A stretch of 64,000 bases of DNA from Cenococcum geophilum 1.58. Lineage: Eukaryota > Ascomycota > Dothideomycetes > Gloniales > Gloniaceae. The translations under genes and the position numbers were made by a program. The stretch covers positions 620,001 to 684,000 of the forward strand of contig KV748210.1 of NCBI GenBank assembly GCA_001692895.1. Reading direction: 5' to 3'. The notes below the pieces were generated by a model that saw only the letters and a program-made list of their open reading frames with translations, made no database searches and had not been told where the DNA came from. Positions 14,050 to 24,799 of the stretch are shown here, in pieces; positions within the stretch are counted from its first letter, which is position 1; every line of letters starts with the position of its first letter.

Positions 14050-15373
14050 TAATGTCTATGGACACTAACGCGCTAAATAGCGTAACCCGTTACATTTTGC
14101 GCTAATTTACACTAGATTACGTTATATTAGGCTAAAAGACTCTACTTATTACTAACGTCGCGCCGCCTTTTTATTATACTAAGTATAGGATTCTAAACAC
14201 TACTATTCCCTACTTAGGATACTAGACTGTTTTTTATAATAGGACGCGATATATAACAGCGGTATGCCGTAAATACGGCGTAGTATAACTCTATAAGCGC
14301 CACGGACCTATAAAAAGATATACAGCTTATTACTAGCTTAGGCATTACTACGGAAAGACTTAATACTATTAAGCGGACTTTTAAGCAGGTTATTATTAAG
14401 GACGGTATCCTATATATTTTATTTCGCGGATAACTAAATAATTCGCTACGCGAGCAGGCAATTTAGAAAGTTATCCGTTAGGTAGTAGAATATGAGAAGG
14501 CACTAGCGCTATAGGTATATAAGGCTATACAGAATATACTAGCCCGCGTATAGTTAAATATATATAAGAAGATAAAGGTGCTAGGGCGGCCTAGCATTAA
14601 CTATATAGTGGATACGGAAAGGGGGTATGCGGCTGCTGCAAACTCGTAGAGTTTATTCTAGCTTAACTATACGTAAAACTACGGCTATAATCTTAAATAA
14701 CTCGTTATACTACTTTATAGGCGGAAACTAGATAGTACAAACTTAGTTCTAAGTATAGATATGGCCTTAAGTCTAGTATCGCTGTATAATACGCCTTAAG
14801 ACCTACGCACAGTTAAATATTAGCTACTAGTTAAGATATTTTTAGAGGCTAAGGTAGATTATAATAAGGAGTAAATATGGGCCGCCTATATAGAGACTAT
14901 ACCTATCCGAAACAATAGGGCCTTAAGGGCTGCTTTATTAAGGGCAGTTTATTATAGGGTGGGCTAGGTTATATTTATAGCTATCTATAAAGATAGTATA
15001 TAGGTGTCTATTATAATTATAATATATTACTAATGTTTATCTAGCCCTATTTTTAGCGCAATACGTTTTACTAGGTAGGCTAAAAGGTATTAATTAATTA
15101 CAGTTAATCTAATCTACGTGGAGATAGTGACTTTAGTTAAGTTTGCCTTATAGTAAGACCTCCTATCGCACTAGGAAGCCCTAAGATTATTACCTATATA
15201 TACAATCTTAGGTTATCCAGATATAATATAGCGAATTGCCTTACTATAGGCTCTTCTATTAGGGGCAACTATATAGATATTATATTTATCCTATATTTTA
15301 CTAGCTAGTAGCTAGTATAGTAGGACAGGTATTATTCTAAGGGCCTATAGTATTAGCGACAAGTTTCTTAAGA
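14050..15373 (+). pseudogene. Unidentified coding relic, divergent from the transposase
   Basis: From about 14290 to 15320 the plus strand stays in one frame with only Gln/Trp-type stops, giving a mixed-charge alpha-helical-looking protein of roughly 340 codons. I do not recognise a domain. It is divergently placed relative to the Plavaka-like gene, with the region around 13900-14050 between them. It may be an accessory gene of the element. A solo LTR lies just after it. Confidence 0.4.
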
Positions 15374-15378
15374 TATAA

Positions 15379-15598
15379 TGTTGGTTACATAAGGGGATAT
15401 CACGTAGCTACGGTTCGTAGATAGTATGATAATTGTTCTCTTATTGTGATTCTTGAAGAAAGGGGTGAGGAACCTAAGGTTCCTCACCACGCTAGTGCCG
15501 CGGCGGCACGTGACGGCAACTTGCCGCACGTAATGGCAACTTGCCACACGTGGTAGCAATATGCCTTATATAGTGACCACTTGCCTTTATTCCTAACA
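15379..15598 (-). mobile_element. Solo LTR with TATAA target duplication
   Basis: It begins TGTTGGTTAC and ends CCTAACA. It is flanked by TATAA at 15374-15378 and 15599-15603. Its first 110 bases match, in inverse orientation, the LTRs of the element at 16715-19115 (including the block CACGTAGCTACGGTTCGTAG). The remaining part differs and contains a 20-bp tandem array. It probably arose by LTR-LTR recombination of a related Copia-like element. Confidence 0.9.
15506..15585 (-). repeat. 20-bp tandem array, 4 copies, inside the solo LTR
   Basis: Four consecutive 20-base units end in AACTTGCC or a variant. The array is absent from the related LTRs at 16715 and 18951, so it expanded or was lost between LTR variants. 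Confidence 0.85.
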
Positions 15599-15603
15599 TA
15601 TAA

Positions 15604-16709
15604 TAACGGCGTACTAATATTAGGAATAGTATACCTAATATAAGTAGAAGAGGGCGTTAGGTTATATTGCCTTAGTAATAGCTATAGTAAGAAAAGGATT
15701 AAATCCTATTTAAGGTTATTACAGTTTAATAAAAATAGAGGCGGCCTATACTATATAGAGAGTAATTAATAATAGTTGCAGTTATTAGCGAGATATCTAG
15801 ACTATAATTTAACTAGTTAAGTATTTAGGGAATATTTAGTTATAAGTTTAGATTAGAATAAGGGCTTTAGAATAGAGTTAATTTAAAGCTCTAATCTAAT
15901 TCTAAGGCGACCATTTGGTTAAATTCTAGTTTAACTTAACTTTAGCTATAAAATTTTAATATTTTAAAAAAACACGCTAAAAGTTACTAAAAAGTTGGTA
16001 ACTTACTATATATAGAATCTAAACTAAGGTCTTGGCGTCAGTTTAAATTAGGAGCTTAAAGCTCCTTATTTAAACTTTAAATTAAATCTAAAGGCTTTAA
16101 ATTGCACACATCCGTATAACCCGTAAAGCTATAAACGCGTATTAAATTAGGAAGGAACGCGTTCTTTTACTAGACTTTTAGTTTAGATTTAAAAGTAATA
16201 GATTATAACTAAACGACCCCTTAAAATCTAGATTATGGATTAGCATTAATTAACCGCTAGCCTAAAAGGGATAGAAACTAGGATTACTAGGCTTTATAAA
16301 TTAGGCTATCTTTACTATAATACGCTTATCTATTTTGGAGATTATAATTATTAAAAGTTTATTTTATTTAGCTATAATATATAATGTTATAATATACCGT
16401 ATTTTACCTAGTACTATAGCAAAATTGCAAATATTAAAGGCCTATAACTATTACCGCTCTTAACTTCTATCTAGTGTCCCTATTTAAGGGTCTCGCTACT
16501 AGTAAAGTCTATAATATCCGTCCTTACTACCCTTCTTATGTTCTAACACTACCAACATCCTCTCTATTATTGTTATTCTTATTATTATTACCGGCACCGC
16601 CCTAGCCGTTATTATTAGCGCCCTCTCTATCGGCCTTATTTTACGCTTTAGTATAATTACTAGTACCGCTAATATTTACTATATCCGCGAAGTTAGGGAT
16701 AGTAATATT
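15604..16709. other. AT-rich stretch, no gene recognised
   Basis: Very A/T-rich sequence with small palindromes such as AGGAGCTTAAAGCTCCT near 16051. The last 230 bases (about 16480-16709) have longer pyrimidine-rich open stretches that join to 19121 once the LTR element is removed, so they may be the 5' part of the next coding relic. Confidence 0.4.
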
Positions 16710-16714
16710 AAAGT

Positions 16715-16882
16715 TGTCGGGAATGAGGCAAGCGGTCGTCACGTGTCGACGTGGCCCTAGCGTGGTGAGGAACCTTAAGTTCCTCACCCCTTTCCTTATT
16801 CCTATTAATAAAAATATACAATAACAATCATCATACTATCTACGAACCGTAGCTACGTGATATCCCCCTTATGTAACCAACA
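16715..16882 (+). repeat. 5' LTR of non-autonomous Copia-like element
   Basis: It is 168 bases, TGTCGGG...CCAACA. It differs from the 3' LTR by a 3-base indel and a few transitions. It contains the 20-base inverted repeat region GTGAGGAACCTTAAGTTCCT, a strong palindrome. Confidence 0.95.
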
Positions 16883-17799
16883 CTAATCAGTGGTTAACTT
16901 CACTGTTATACTATAAAACAGCTAGGTATCACCAAGAAGAGACGAGCCACTGTACCAGTGCTACTCGTGCTAGAGGAAGCTGTCTTTTAAGGTTAGAACT
17001 GGTCCTAAACCTTAAATAGAACTCTTCCACGAATCTAAGGATCTAAAAGGCCAGAACTGGTCCTAAGCCTTTCTAAGATTACGGATTCTTGCGTCTATTA
17101 CGCAGAACAACACGCTTTACGAGTCTTCGCGATTTAAGGCCAGAACTGGTCCTGAGCCCCATAATCGCAAATATACGTCTAAACGCGTACCAAACGACAA
17201 ACGCGTACCAAACGACAAATACACATCACGAACGCGTACTAGACGATAATCCCTATACCAACAACATCTCCCTCCCTCTGAAGATATAACTATGGCTATT
17301 CCAAACAACTGGAGAGACTCCTTACCACTAGGGGTAGCTATATACGCGAAACTCATCGACGAAAATTGGGACGAATTTACCCTTAATATAACAACTTGTA
17401 CCGCAAAACAAGTTAACGGCTTTCTCCTACACCGTATTCTATTTTACTAAAGTAGATACTACGCCGATTCGCAGCTATAGGAATATTTTAGGGAGGATTT
17501 TATGGGATGGACTGCCAACACCTGGGCACTTGGTAATATTTATATTATTCGAGATTTTCGAGACTTCCTTCGGGAGAAAGGAGTATTTGTCCCTATAAAC
17601 GGGGGTACTATTAGAGACAATATTCAGCAAGTCCTTAACGCAGAAGAAGAGCACAAATGGACTCCACAAGAGATTGAGCACCAAAAGAAGTTTAACTCTC
17701 GAGGGAATCCTAATAACGGACAGCCACAAGCAATACTACAGACAACCTTAGGCTATCAAACACCTCAAGTTCCTCAGGCTGCCGTATCTCAACCCGTGC

Positions 17800-18150
17800 C
17801 TCAAGCTCCGCAACAAGCTCCGCATCAAGCTCCGCAACAAGCTCCGCATCAAGCTCCGCAACAAGCTCCGAAGCAACCTCCACAGCAACCACAACCTCCG
17901 CAGCAATCTCCGCAACAACCTCCGTCTTTAGTTCCGCAGCCATCGCTTCCACCTCCGTCTTCAGTTCCCCAGTATCCACCTCTGTCTTTAGTTCTGTATC
18001 CATCGCAGCAGCCTCCGCAGCAATCTCCGCAGCAACCTCCGCAGCAATCTCCGCAGCAACCTCCGCAGCAATATTCGCAGCAGCCTCCGCAGCAATCTCC
18101 GCAGCAACCTCCGCAGCAATCTCCGCAACAACCTCCGCAACAACCCAGAT
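17800..18150 (+). repeat. 12-bp minisatellite encoding Pro/Gln repeats
   Basis: Units such as CCGCAGCAATCT and CCGCAGCAACCT recur, interrupted near 17925-18005 by a Ser/Pro-rich segment. The period keeps the gag frame. Confidence 0.85.
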
Positions 18151-18237
18151 CTACGTTACCACCGCAAGATCAGGAGAAGTTTAGCAGGGAATTGGAATAC
18201 GGCAGAGGGTACGATCAATATCGGCTACAAAGCACTG

Positions 18238-18520
18238 ATGGAGGTTCTCGTGGAGACCCTTATAGAGGTTCTCGTGGAGGTTCTCGTGGAGGTCCTCGTG
18301 GAGGTCCTCGTGGAGGCTCTCGTGGAGGTCCTCGCAGAGGTCCTCGTAGAGGTCCTCGTGGAGATCCTCGTGGAGGTCCTCGTGGAGGTTCTCGTGGAGG
18401 TCCTCGTGGAGGTCCTCGTGGAGATCCTCGTGGAGATTCTCATAGAGGTCCTCATGGAGGTCCTCGTGGAGGTCCTCATGGAGGTCCTCGCAGAGGTTCT
18501 CGTGGAGGTCCTCGTAGAGC
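18238..18520 (+). repeat. 12-bp minisatellite encoding RGG[PS] repeats
   Basis: About 23 copies of GGAGGTCCTCGT-type units. Because the period is a multiple of three and has no stop in most frames, it is open in several frames on both strands. Confidence 0.9.
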
Positions 18521-18522
18521 AT

Positions 18523-18639
18523 CAAGAACTCTTTGGGATTCAATGGATTAGTGGCCAAGACAACCCGGCAGATGCGATGACAAAGGCAATTCAAGAGCAT
18601 TCCTATTGGTCGACTGTCGTTCCCATTTGCTCGAGCTAG
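18523..18639 (+). pseudogene. Copia RNase H C-terminal fragment
   Basis: The frame reads QWISGQDNPADAMTK, the conserved end of Ty1/Copia RNase H ('NPADAMTK'). It follows the RGG repeats directly but in a different frame from gag. It shows that the element arose by internal deletion of a Copia gag-pol. Confidence 0.85.
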
Positions 18640-18950
18640 CCGTATCCAGTTACACTCCGCTAGCTCCGCAACCCTATTTTAACGACACAGTTTCCTAGGG
18701 CGTACTACCTGCCAAATTCCTACTATACTCTGCCGACCCTAACTTCTGCTAGCCAATCAGGATTTTCCATGCCCGGCATGGAAAATCGCTATTGACTCGC
18801 TTACTACTAGCGCCTTGGCGACTCCCTTTGTATTCTCGTTAAACCTAACGTCCTTCTTTATCTTCTTCTTCTTCTCCTTAGCTTTGTATCTTTATATAGT
18901 GGCAATCTATAAGTGTATATAGATGGCAACCACAAAAGAAGAGTTGCCAG

Positions 18951-19115
18951 TGTCGGGAATGAGGCAAGCGGTCGTCACGTGTCGACGTGGCCCTAGCGTG
19001 GTGAGGAACCCTAAGTTCCTCACCCCTTTCCTTATTCCTATTAATAAAAATATACAACAATCATCATACTATCTACGAACCGTAGCTACGTGATATCCCC
19101 CTTGTGTAACCAATA
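18951..19115 (+). repeat. 3' LTR of non-autonomous Copia-like element
   Basis: It is 165 bases and ends CCAATA instead of CCAACA (a RIP-type change). A purine-rich stretch ACAAAAGAAGAG near 18931-18942 may be the polypurine tract. Confidence 0.95.
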
Positions 19116-21666
19116 AAAGTTAATGTCTATACTGTATAAAATAGGCGTGTAATTGGCTGTACGCTAGTAGTAGATATGCTATATAATTTTATCGACGTCG
19201 AATAGGGCGATAAGTTACTAAAAGTGCTTTTTCTACTTAGGATTTTTGAGGTTAATAAATACCTTATTGTTCTTATACCACTTTTTAATTTTATAATATA
19301 CGGTATTTATAAAGGTTTTATTGCTAGTATAATAATTATAGACCACCTAGGGACTACTAATAATAATAAGGCCCGCTTATGGTCTAGTAATTATAAAAAG
19401 GTTCCTTGCCGTATCTTAGACAAATTTTAGCGGACTAGTAACTATTATATTATATACTAATAACTCTACCTAGCCGCCTTAGATGCCGTTAATAGTAAAG
19501 ACCTTAATCTTACTAACTACTGGCGTAAATTCCCGCTACTTGCTGCCATCTTACTAGGCGTAGCACTATTCTTTAAGCGTATATAGCGCTGCGGAGTAGA
19601 TAGCAAGTTAGGCTATATATAGAACGGTAAGGCTAACCTCTAATAGCTTAAATCTAAAGTCTATTAGCGCTATAGCCACCTAAAATACGCGTTAAGCGTA
19701 GACTAGGTTATACGTTAATTAGCTAAGCTTATTTACCTATATAGTACTATTAATAGCAAGGAAGGCGATAGAGTGGTCGCAGTGTAGTATATTCTTAAAA
19801 AGCTCGCCACCAGCTTTAACTGCTCTTAGTCCTTAACTATTAGGCTTATCTAAAACTGGCTATATAGTAGGACGGCATTTATAAGATATGCAATATCTTT
19901 AATAAATTAATATTGCAGCGAGAACTATACCATATCCGTACTAGCCGCGAGGAGACGCGTATAGAGGAAGATGGATTTCTAATAGTAAAACGGATTATCA
20001 AAATCGGGACTAAGGATTAGTTTTGGTTAGTATATATTACTAAAGAAAACCTAAGGCATAGGGTCGCTAGTCTAGATCTATAAACCTCCCTAAATTAAAT
20101 ATAGTCTACTCTAAATAAACCTAGTAAGACTGCTTAGCTTGGACGCCTTTTTAGTCTTATTATAAAAAACTACGCGTATAGCGCTAATAGAATGTATATA
20201 AGTCTATAAGACTATATCGGGTGTTATAAGAATAACATTAGCCTTCTTAGCTAGGTTTGCGATAACTACGTTAGCCATAAGTGTTAATCCTATCTTATTA
20301 TCTTGCATTATATTATTACTAAGCGTAAATTAGTACAAGTATTAGCGGAATTTGGTGTATTTAGTTATATTAGGGTCTATAATAGAATATAAGTTTCCGT
20401 TACTATCTAGAACACCTATAAGGTGTAATAACTACTAACCTTTAGACAAATCTATAACATATAACCGCTTATTAAAGCCAGTGGCATTACTAGCCTTAAA
20501 CGTACGGTAGAGCAAGAATGCTATATTTAGCATAGACGCGTCCTCGTTAATTATAGCATAGTTATTCTATTCCTTAAAATACTTAGGATAAATATTAATA
20601 CCTACCGCTGTTCGCTATATAACGGTATCCTGCTTATAGACCTTAGTTTCTATTAAGCGTATATAGCGGCGAAGGATAATAGGAAATTTAGCGGGATGGC
20701 CTTATATAATTAGTGCCTTATAGTCCTCTATAAGCGTATTATTAATTATCTTAACTAGTATATCTAGTTAGCGATTAAGCGGCAATAAGACCCAAATTCT
20801 AGTAGGATCCTGCTAGGGCGACCTAAGTTAATACTAGTATTATACTAAGACAGTTAGGAAGGTTGATTTCCCAATACTACTAAGGCCTTATATTAGTAAA
20901 ATACCGCCTATTATATATTTAAGCGCAGTATAGGCACCCGTTTACTCTTTGTTAAGTAGTAGTAAGATAGCCTTAAGGGCATTATTAACCGAGTTCTTTC
21001 TATACTTAGTAATATTATAGTTAAAGTAATTAATACGCGGGAGATTTGTGAAGTTATTAAACAGCGTAATTTGGCGCTTAATATAGAAACTATTGCCTCC
21101 TTACTATAGGTGGTATAGAGTATTAATCTCTTAGGAGATTCTAACCTTAGGGACACGCTTAGTTATAAGATATTTAATACCTTATGCCGTAATTAGGGCC
21201 TTACTTAGGTTACTAACTATTATAAAGTTATTACTGCTTAAGATATACTCCAGAGCGAATGCGGGGTTTAGTATAAACTTATAACCTACCTATAGTTAAA
21301 AGATAAAAGCATAGTAGTTATAGCCGGAGCTAAAGGGAGTAGTATTAACAATAACTCCTTTCTAGCTGGCCTAAATATCTACGTCTTTACCTAGAAATAA
21401 GATATTAATAATAAAGTTAGTATAAAGGGTAAGACTATTAACTATCTAGATGGTAGCGTAGTAAACTCAGTCCGTGCCACCTAGAAAGGTAATAAGATAA
21501 ATAATAGTAGGTACTTAGGGGTTCTAATTAACGGCCTTAAGGCTCGCGACTACGGCATAGAACTGGACCGTAAAATACTTAAGAACGCTATTAAACTAAT
21601 ACCTCGTAGGGATTTTGTATAATAGTTAGTCCTCTACTAAGAGCTATATACTAAGCTAAATATTTA

Positions 21667-21851
21667 TGTCTAAACAAGCGAGCAGAACTTGGTGGAACTC
21701 TTATAGGAGCAATCACGTGAGCTAAGCGAGCTCAGGAAACCCCTTAAATTCCACCTATCTATGTATGAGAAGACAAGAAGAAGAACACGAATGAATTAAG
21801 AAACAGTTACCTTATATTGCAATTGCAGTACCCCCCTGGGTGATACCGACA
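21667..21851 (+). repeat. 5' LTR of second Copia-like element
   Basis: It is 185 bases, nearly identical to 23284-23468, and contains GAGCTAAGCGAGCTC, a near-palindrome. The bases just downstream (CTGATTAGTGATATCAC) resemble those after the other element's LTR (CTAATCAGTGGTTAAC) and are a candidate primer-binding site. Confidence 0.95.
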
Positions 21852-22121
21852 CTGATTAGTGATATCACAGATCAGCCAGGTGTTATTATAAAGAGAGACG
21901 ATACGCGATCGCTCCTACCAAGGCCCGCTAATCGTGTTGCGTTTGCTAAGGAGAACCCTTTCTACCAAGGCCCTGGGAACTTAAAGAACCGACTCCTACC
22001 AAGGCTTCGTTCGGTTCGCGTCTACCACGCAAAATCAACACCCAGTACGACCTCTTTACTGAGCGCCAGTACACCCTACAACCTAGTAGCGTTAGCAGCA
22101 CCACGACCTACGCCAGACACA

Positions 22122-23117
22122 ATGTCCGACATAAGAATCCAATGTCCGAACTGGGCCAACGGAATTACCCTAACTAATGAGACCACCGCAGAGGACATTA
22201 CCAACTACATTGACTTTAAAATCAATGAGTATACTAAGTACAACTTTAAGGATAAAGGCTTATGGGAATTATACCAAGAGGACTTTAATAATTTTGAGGT
22301 ACAAACATTTAAGGATGCTGATAGGTCTGCACTTAAGGCACTCAAACAACTACTCCGACGTAATAAAGTATGGGTCTTTAACGAGAGCAAGTCAGTACCA
22401 CAAGCGCTGTACGACGTCGCTTATGAGGACGACCGTACGGAATGGTCAGATGCAGAAATTCAGCTATATATCAACAGCGAAGGACCCTTCAATTCGTATG
22501 CTATCAACTATCGTCTTAAATTACGCCCACTTGCCACTACCCCTAGGACACCTTAACCACCTGTTGCAACTACACCCCAGCAAGCTGCTCCGTCTACACA
22601 AGCTCCGTCCGCGCAAGCTCCGCCCACACAAGCCTCGTCCGCGCAAGCTCCGTCCACGCAAGCCCCGTCCGCGCAAGCTCCGCCTACGCAAGCTCCGTCT
22701 ACAGAAGCTCCGCCTGCGCAAGCTCCGTCCGCGCAAGCTCCGCCCGCGCCAGCTCCGCTAGCTTCACCTTCCCCCTTGCCTACAAACGTCACAGCTGTCT
22801 TAAATGACCTTCCTCCTATAGCCGAGCTCCCCTTACCTACGAACGTTATAGCTACCTCTACAAACGTTACGGCTCCCCCTACCTATAATCCCGACACCGT
22901 CTGCTGCCTTCCTTGCAGATCTGCCATATTAAAAATTACGTCAACAGCGCGCCCTAAACGCCTACAGCCTACGGCTAAACGATTGTGCCGTTACGCCTGC
23001 AATCCGTCTGACGCTAGCACCGTACTGCCACATACCATTAACAAACTAATAGCGCCGCTACGCCTGCTATTACGACACCGATCGCGCCGATACGTCTGCG
23101 ATCTACTGATTAAATGA
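22122..23117 (+). pseudogene. Gag-like protein with Ala/Pro/Gln repeats, one RIP stop
   Basis: It starts MSDIRIQCPNWANG and runs 331 codons to the TGA at 23115-23117, broken only by TAA at 22554-22556, expected to be CAA. Residues 1-140 form a Gag-like domain with LLRRNKVWVF ... TEWSDAEI, aligning with LREKGVFVP ... HKWTPQEIE of the first element. Residues about 150-205 are QAPSA/QAPPT repeats from a 15-bp minisatellite (22590-22750). The rest is Thr/Pro-rich then basic. The upstream open codons 21840-22121 lie partly in the LTR and lack support. Confidence 0.75.
22590..22750 (+). repeat. 15-bp minisatellite encoding QAP[SP]x repeats
   Basis: About ten units of the type CAAGCTCCGTCCGCG. Open frames on both strands over this tract come from the period. 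Confidence 0.88.
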
Positions 23118-23283
23118 TCGTGCCTATATGCCTATAATCAACCAACCAACTGATAGATAAGCTCTCTGCTTAACCACTATCACTACCGCCGCTGGTACCA
23201 TACTACCGCTTTCTTTTTATGGGTTATTTGATAATTTGGCATAAAGCCTATTATCCTTCTTTCCTTTTTGTAAAAGTCGCCAG

Positions 23284-23468
23284 TGTCTAAACAAGCGAGT
23301 AGAACTTGGTGGAACTCTTATAGGAGCAATCACGTGAGCTAAGCGAGCTCAGGAAACCCCTTAAATTCCACCTATCTATGTATGAGAAGACAAGAAGAAG
23401 AACACGAATGAATTAAGAAACAGTTACCTTATATTGCAATTGCAGTACCCCCCCGGGTGATACCGACA
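23284..23468 (+). repeat. 3' LTR of second Copia-like element
   Basis: 185 bases, matching 21667-21851. Preceded by a mixed tract without a clear polypurine run. Confidence 0.95.
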
Positions 23469-24799
23469 ATTTATATTATAGTTCTTCTACTAGTAACCTA
23501 AAGAATTATTAACGCTCTGCTATTATAGGCTTGCGTTTAGGCTTATAATATAACTATTAAGCTATTTAGTACCTAGTATAAAGAAGTAGACAATAACCGC
23601 AGAACTCTTTAATAGCATATCCTAAGCTTTATAGATTTGCGGTGTAAATAGGCCGAAGTCCCTATTAATAAAGAAGTACTCGCTAAGTAACGTACGCGTA
23701 CCTAGTACGAGTTTATTAAAGGCGACAACGAACCTAATATAGTAAAGTTGTAGGGTTATAGCATCTTGCGGAAGAATACGAGTAAGATGCTTAAGCGTAG
23801 TTAGATATAATAGTTATTAAGTAACCAGAGAAGTAGTATTAGTAGTATTAACCTTAACGTCGCTAGCGATGTTGGCATCCGTAAATTAGATAGACGCCGT
23901 CTTATATAAATAATAAGTAGGCATTCTACTGGTTTTATAAGATACCTAGAATATAATGCTATATGCTATAATATACTCTTTAATAATTTGCATAATAAAC
24001 TAAACTATAAGGTAGTTATTATTTAGAAGCTAAAGTATATCTAAAGGTTCGGCCATTATAGAATTGCTATTCTTTACGTAGGTATCTAGATTGTCTACTA
24101 GGCTATCCGCCACTGGATAGAAGCCGGCTATATTAAGAGGTTTAGGCGATAAAGAAGTAGTAGCTATACTTAAAGTAGTAGCACCTAGTATATCTACCTT
24201 GCCTAAAGCAGTTATAGCGTTTATCGCCCGAATTAAAGTAGGTCCACTTATATAATTATTAATATTATACCCTATAACTCCGCAGTTCTTATATACCTAA
24301 CTATAGAAGACAGTCTAATAGTCTAGGGAGCTATAGTTTAAGTAAGTCCACTTCTTCTTACCCAATAGCTAGAGATAGTCTCGCTTTCTATAGCCTATAG
24401 CACTATATTAGTTATACATTACACTAAAATAGTTACTCTTAAGATAACCGGCTTCCCTATAATTATTACATATAGGGTTAGGGCAGTTAGCTTTAAGATA
24501 ACTAGCCTTACTATAGCCGCGATAAAGTTAAGAAGCTTTCTTAAAAGGATAATCGGCCCGTATATAGCTGGTAGATAGATAAAAATAGCATTTTAGAGCG
24601 TTGTTAGCTAAGAAGTATAGACTACTAAGCTCTAAAAGAAGAGGCCCGTTAAGCGTAGGGCTCTTACTATTGCCTTATAAGGCACTAGAGCCTATAGTTA
24701 CTATAGTTAAAGCAATTTTAAAAACTATAACGCCCTTAGCGAACTTTTTGTGGTTATAGACGTAGTTAACGTCGCGAGTTATAAAATAATTAGTAGGTA

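Larger units (their letters stand above)
17292..18551 (+). pseudogene. Gag-like protein with PQQ and RGG repeats, two RIP stops
   Basis: The frame starts at an ATG (MAIPNNW) and runs 420 codons. Two stops, TAA at 17448 and TAG at 17478, sit where Gln codons are expected, leaving 17502-18551 open. Residues 1 to about 150 form a compact Gag-like domain with the pattern LREKGVFVP ... HKWTPQEIE, also seen in the second LTR element. Residues about 160-300 are Pro/Gln-rich from 12-bp repeats (PQQS, PQQP). Residues about 315-410 are RGGP/RGGS repeats, resembling RNA-binding RGG boxes. No zinc knuckle is present; the RGG tract could stand in for nucleic-acid binding (inference). Other-frame and antisense open frames over the repeats are artefacts of their period. 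Confidence 0.8.
16715..19115 (+). mobile_element. Non-autonomous Copia-like LTR element, TSD AAAGT
   Basis: Direct LTRs (16715-16882 and 18951-19115) bound a 2.1-kb interior, and AAAGT occurs on both sides (16710-16714 and 19116-19120). The interior holds a gag-like reading frame, two 12-bp-repeat regions and, at 18523-18639 in another frame, the end of a Copia RNase H. Protease, integrase and reverse transcriptase are missing, so it would depend on an autonomous relative. It is far less RIP-damaged than its surroundings, with only two stops in the gag frame. Confidence 0.93.
21667..23468 (+). mobile_element. Second non-autonomous Copia-like LTR element, TSD ATTTA
   Basis: Direct LTRs of 185 bases each (21667-21851 and 23284-23468), both TGTCTAAACAAGCGAG...CCGACA, bound a 1.4-kb interior. 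ATTTA occurs at 21662-21666 and 23469-23473. The LTRs differ at only a couple of positions, so insertion is recent compared with the host element. Only a Gag-like frame is present; no protease, integrase or RT. Confidence 0.94.

Noticed and set aside
17089-17356. Small frames on both strands near the start of the LTR element
   Set aside because: They lie in the leader before the Gag ATG at 17292 or oppose it, without domain support.
18181-18639. Several long open frames on both strands (repeating HED, RTS, VEVL)
   Set aside because: They are other-frame readings of the 12-bp RGG minisatellite; only the plus frame continuous with Gag, and the short RNase H tail, are supported.
22177-22792. 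Overlapping frames on both strands with Arg/Leu/Ala/Cys repeats
   Set aside because: Shadows of the 15-bp QAP minisatellite and the Gag frame.
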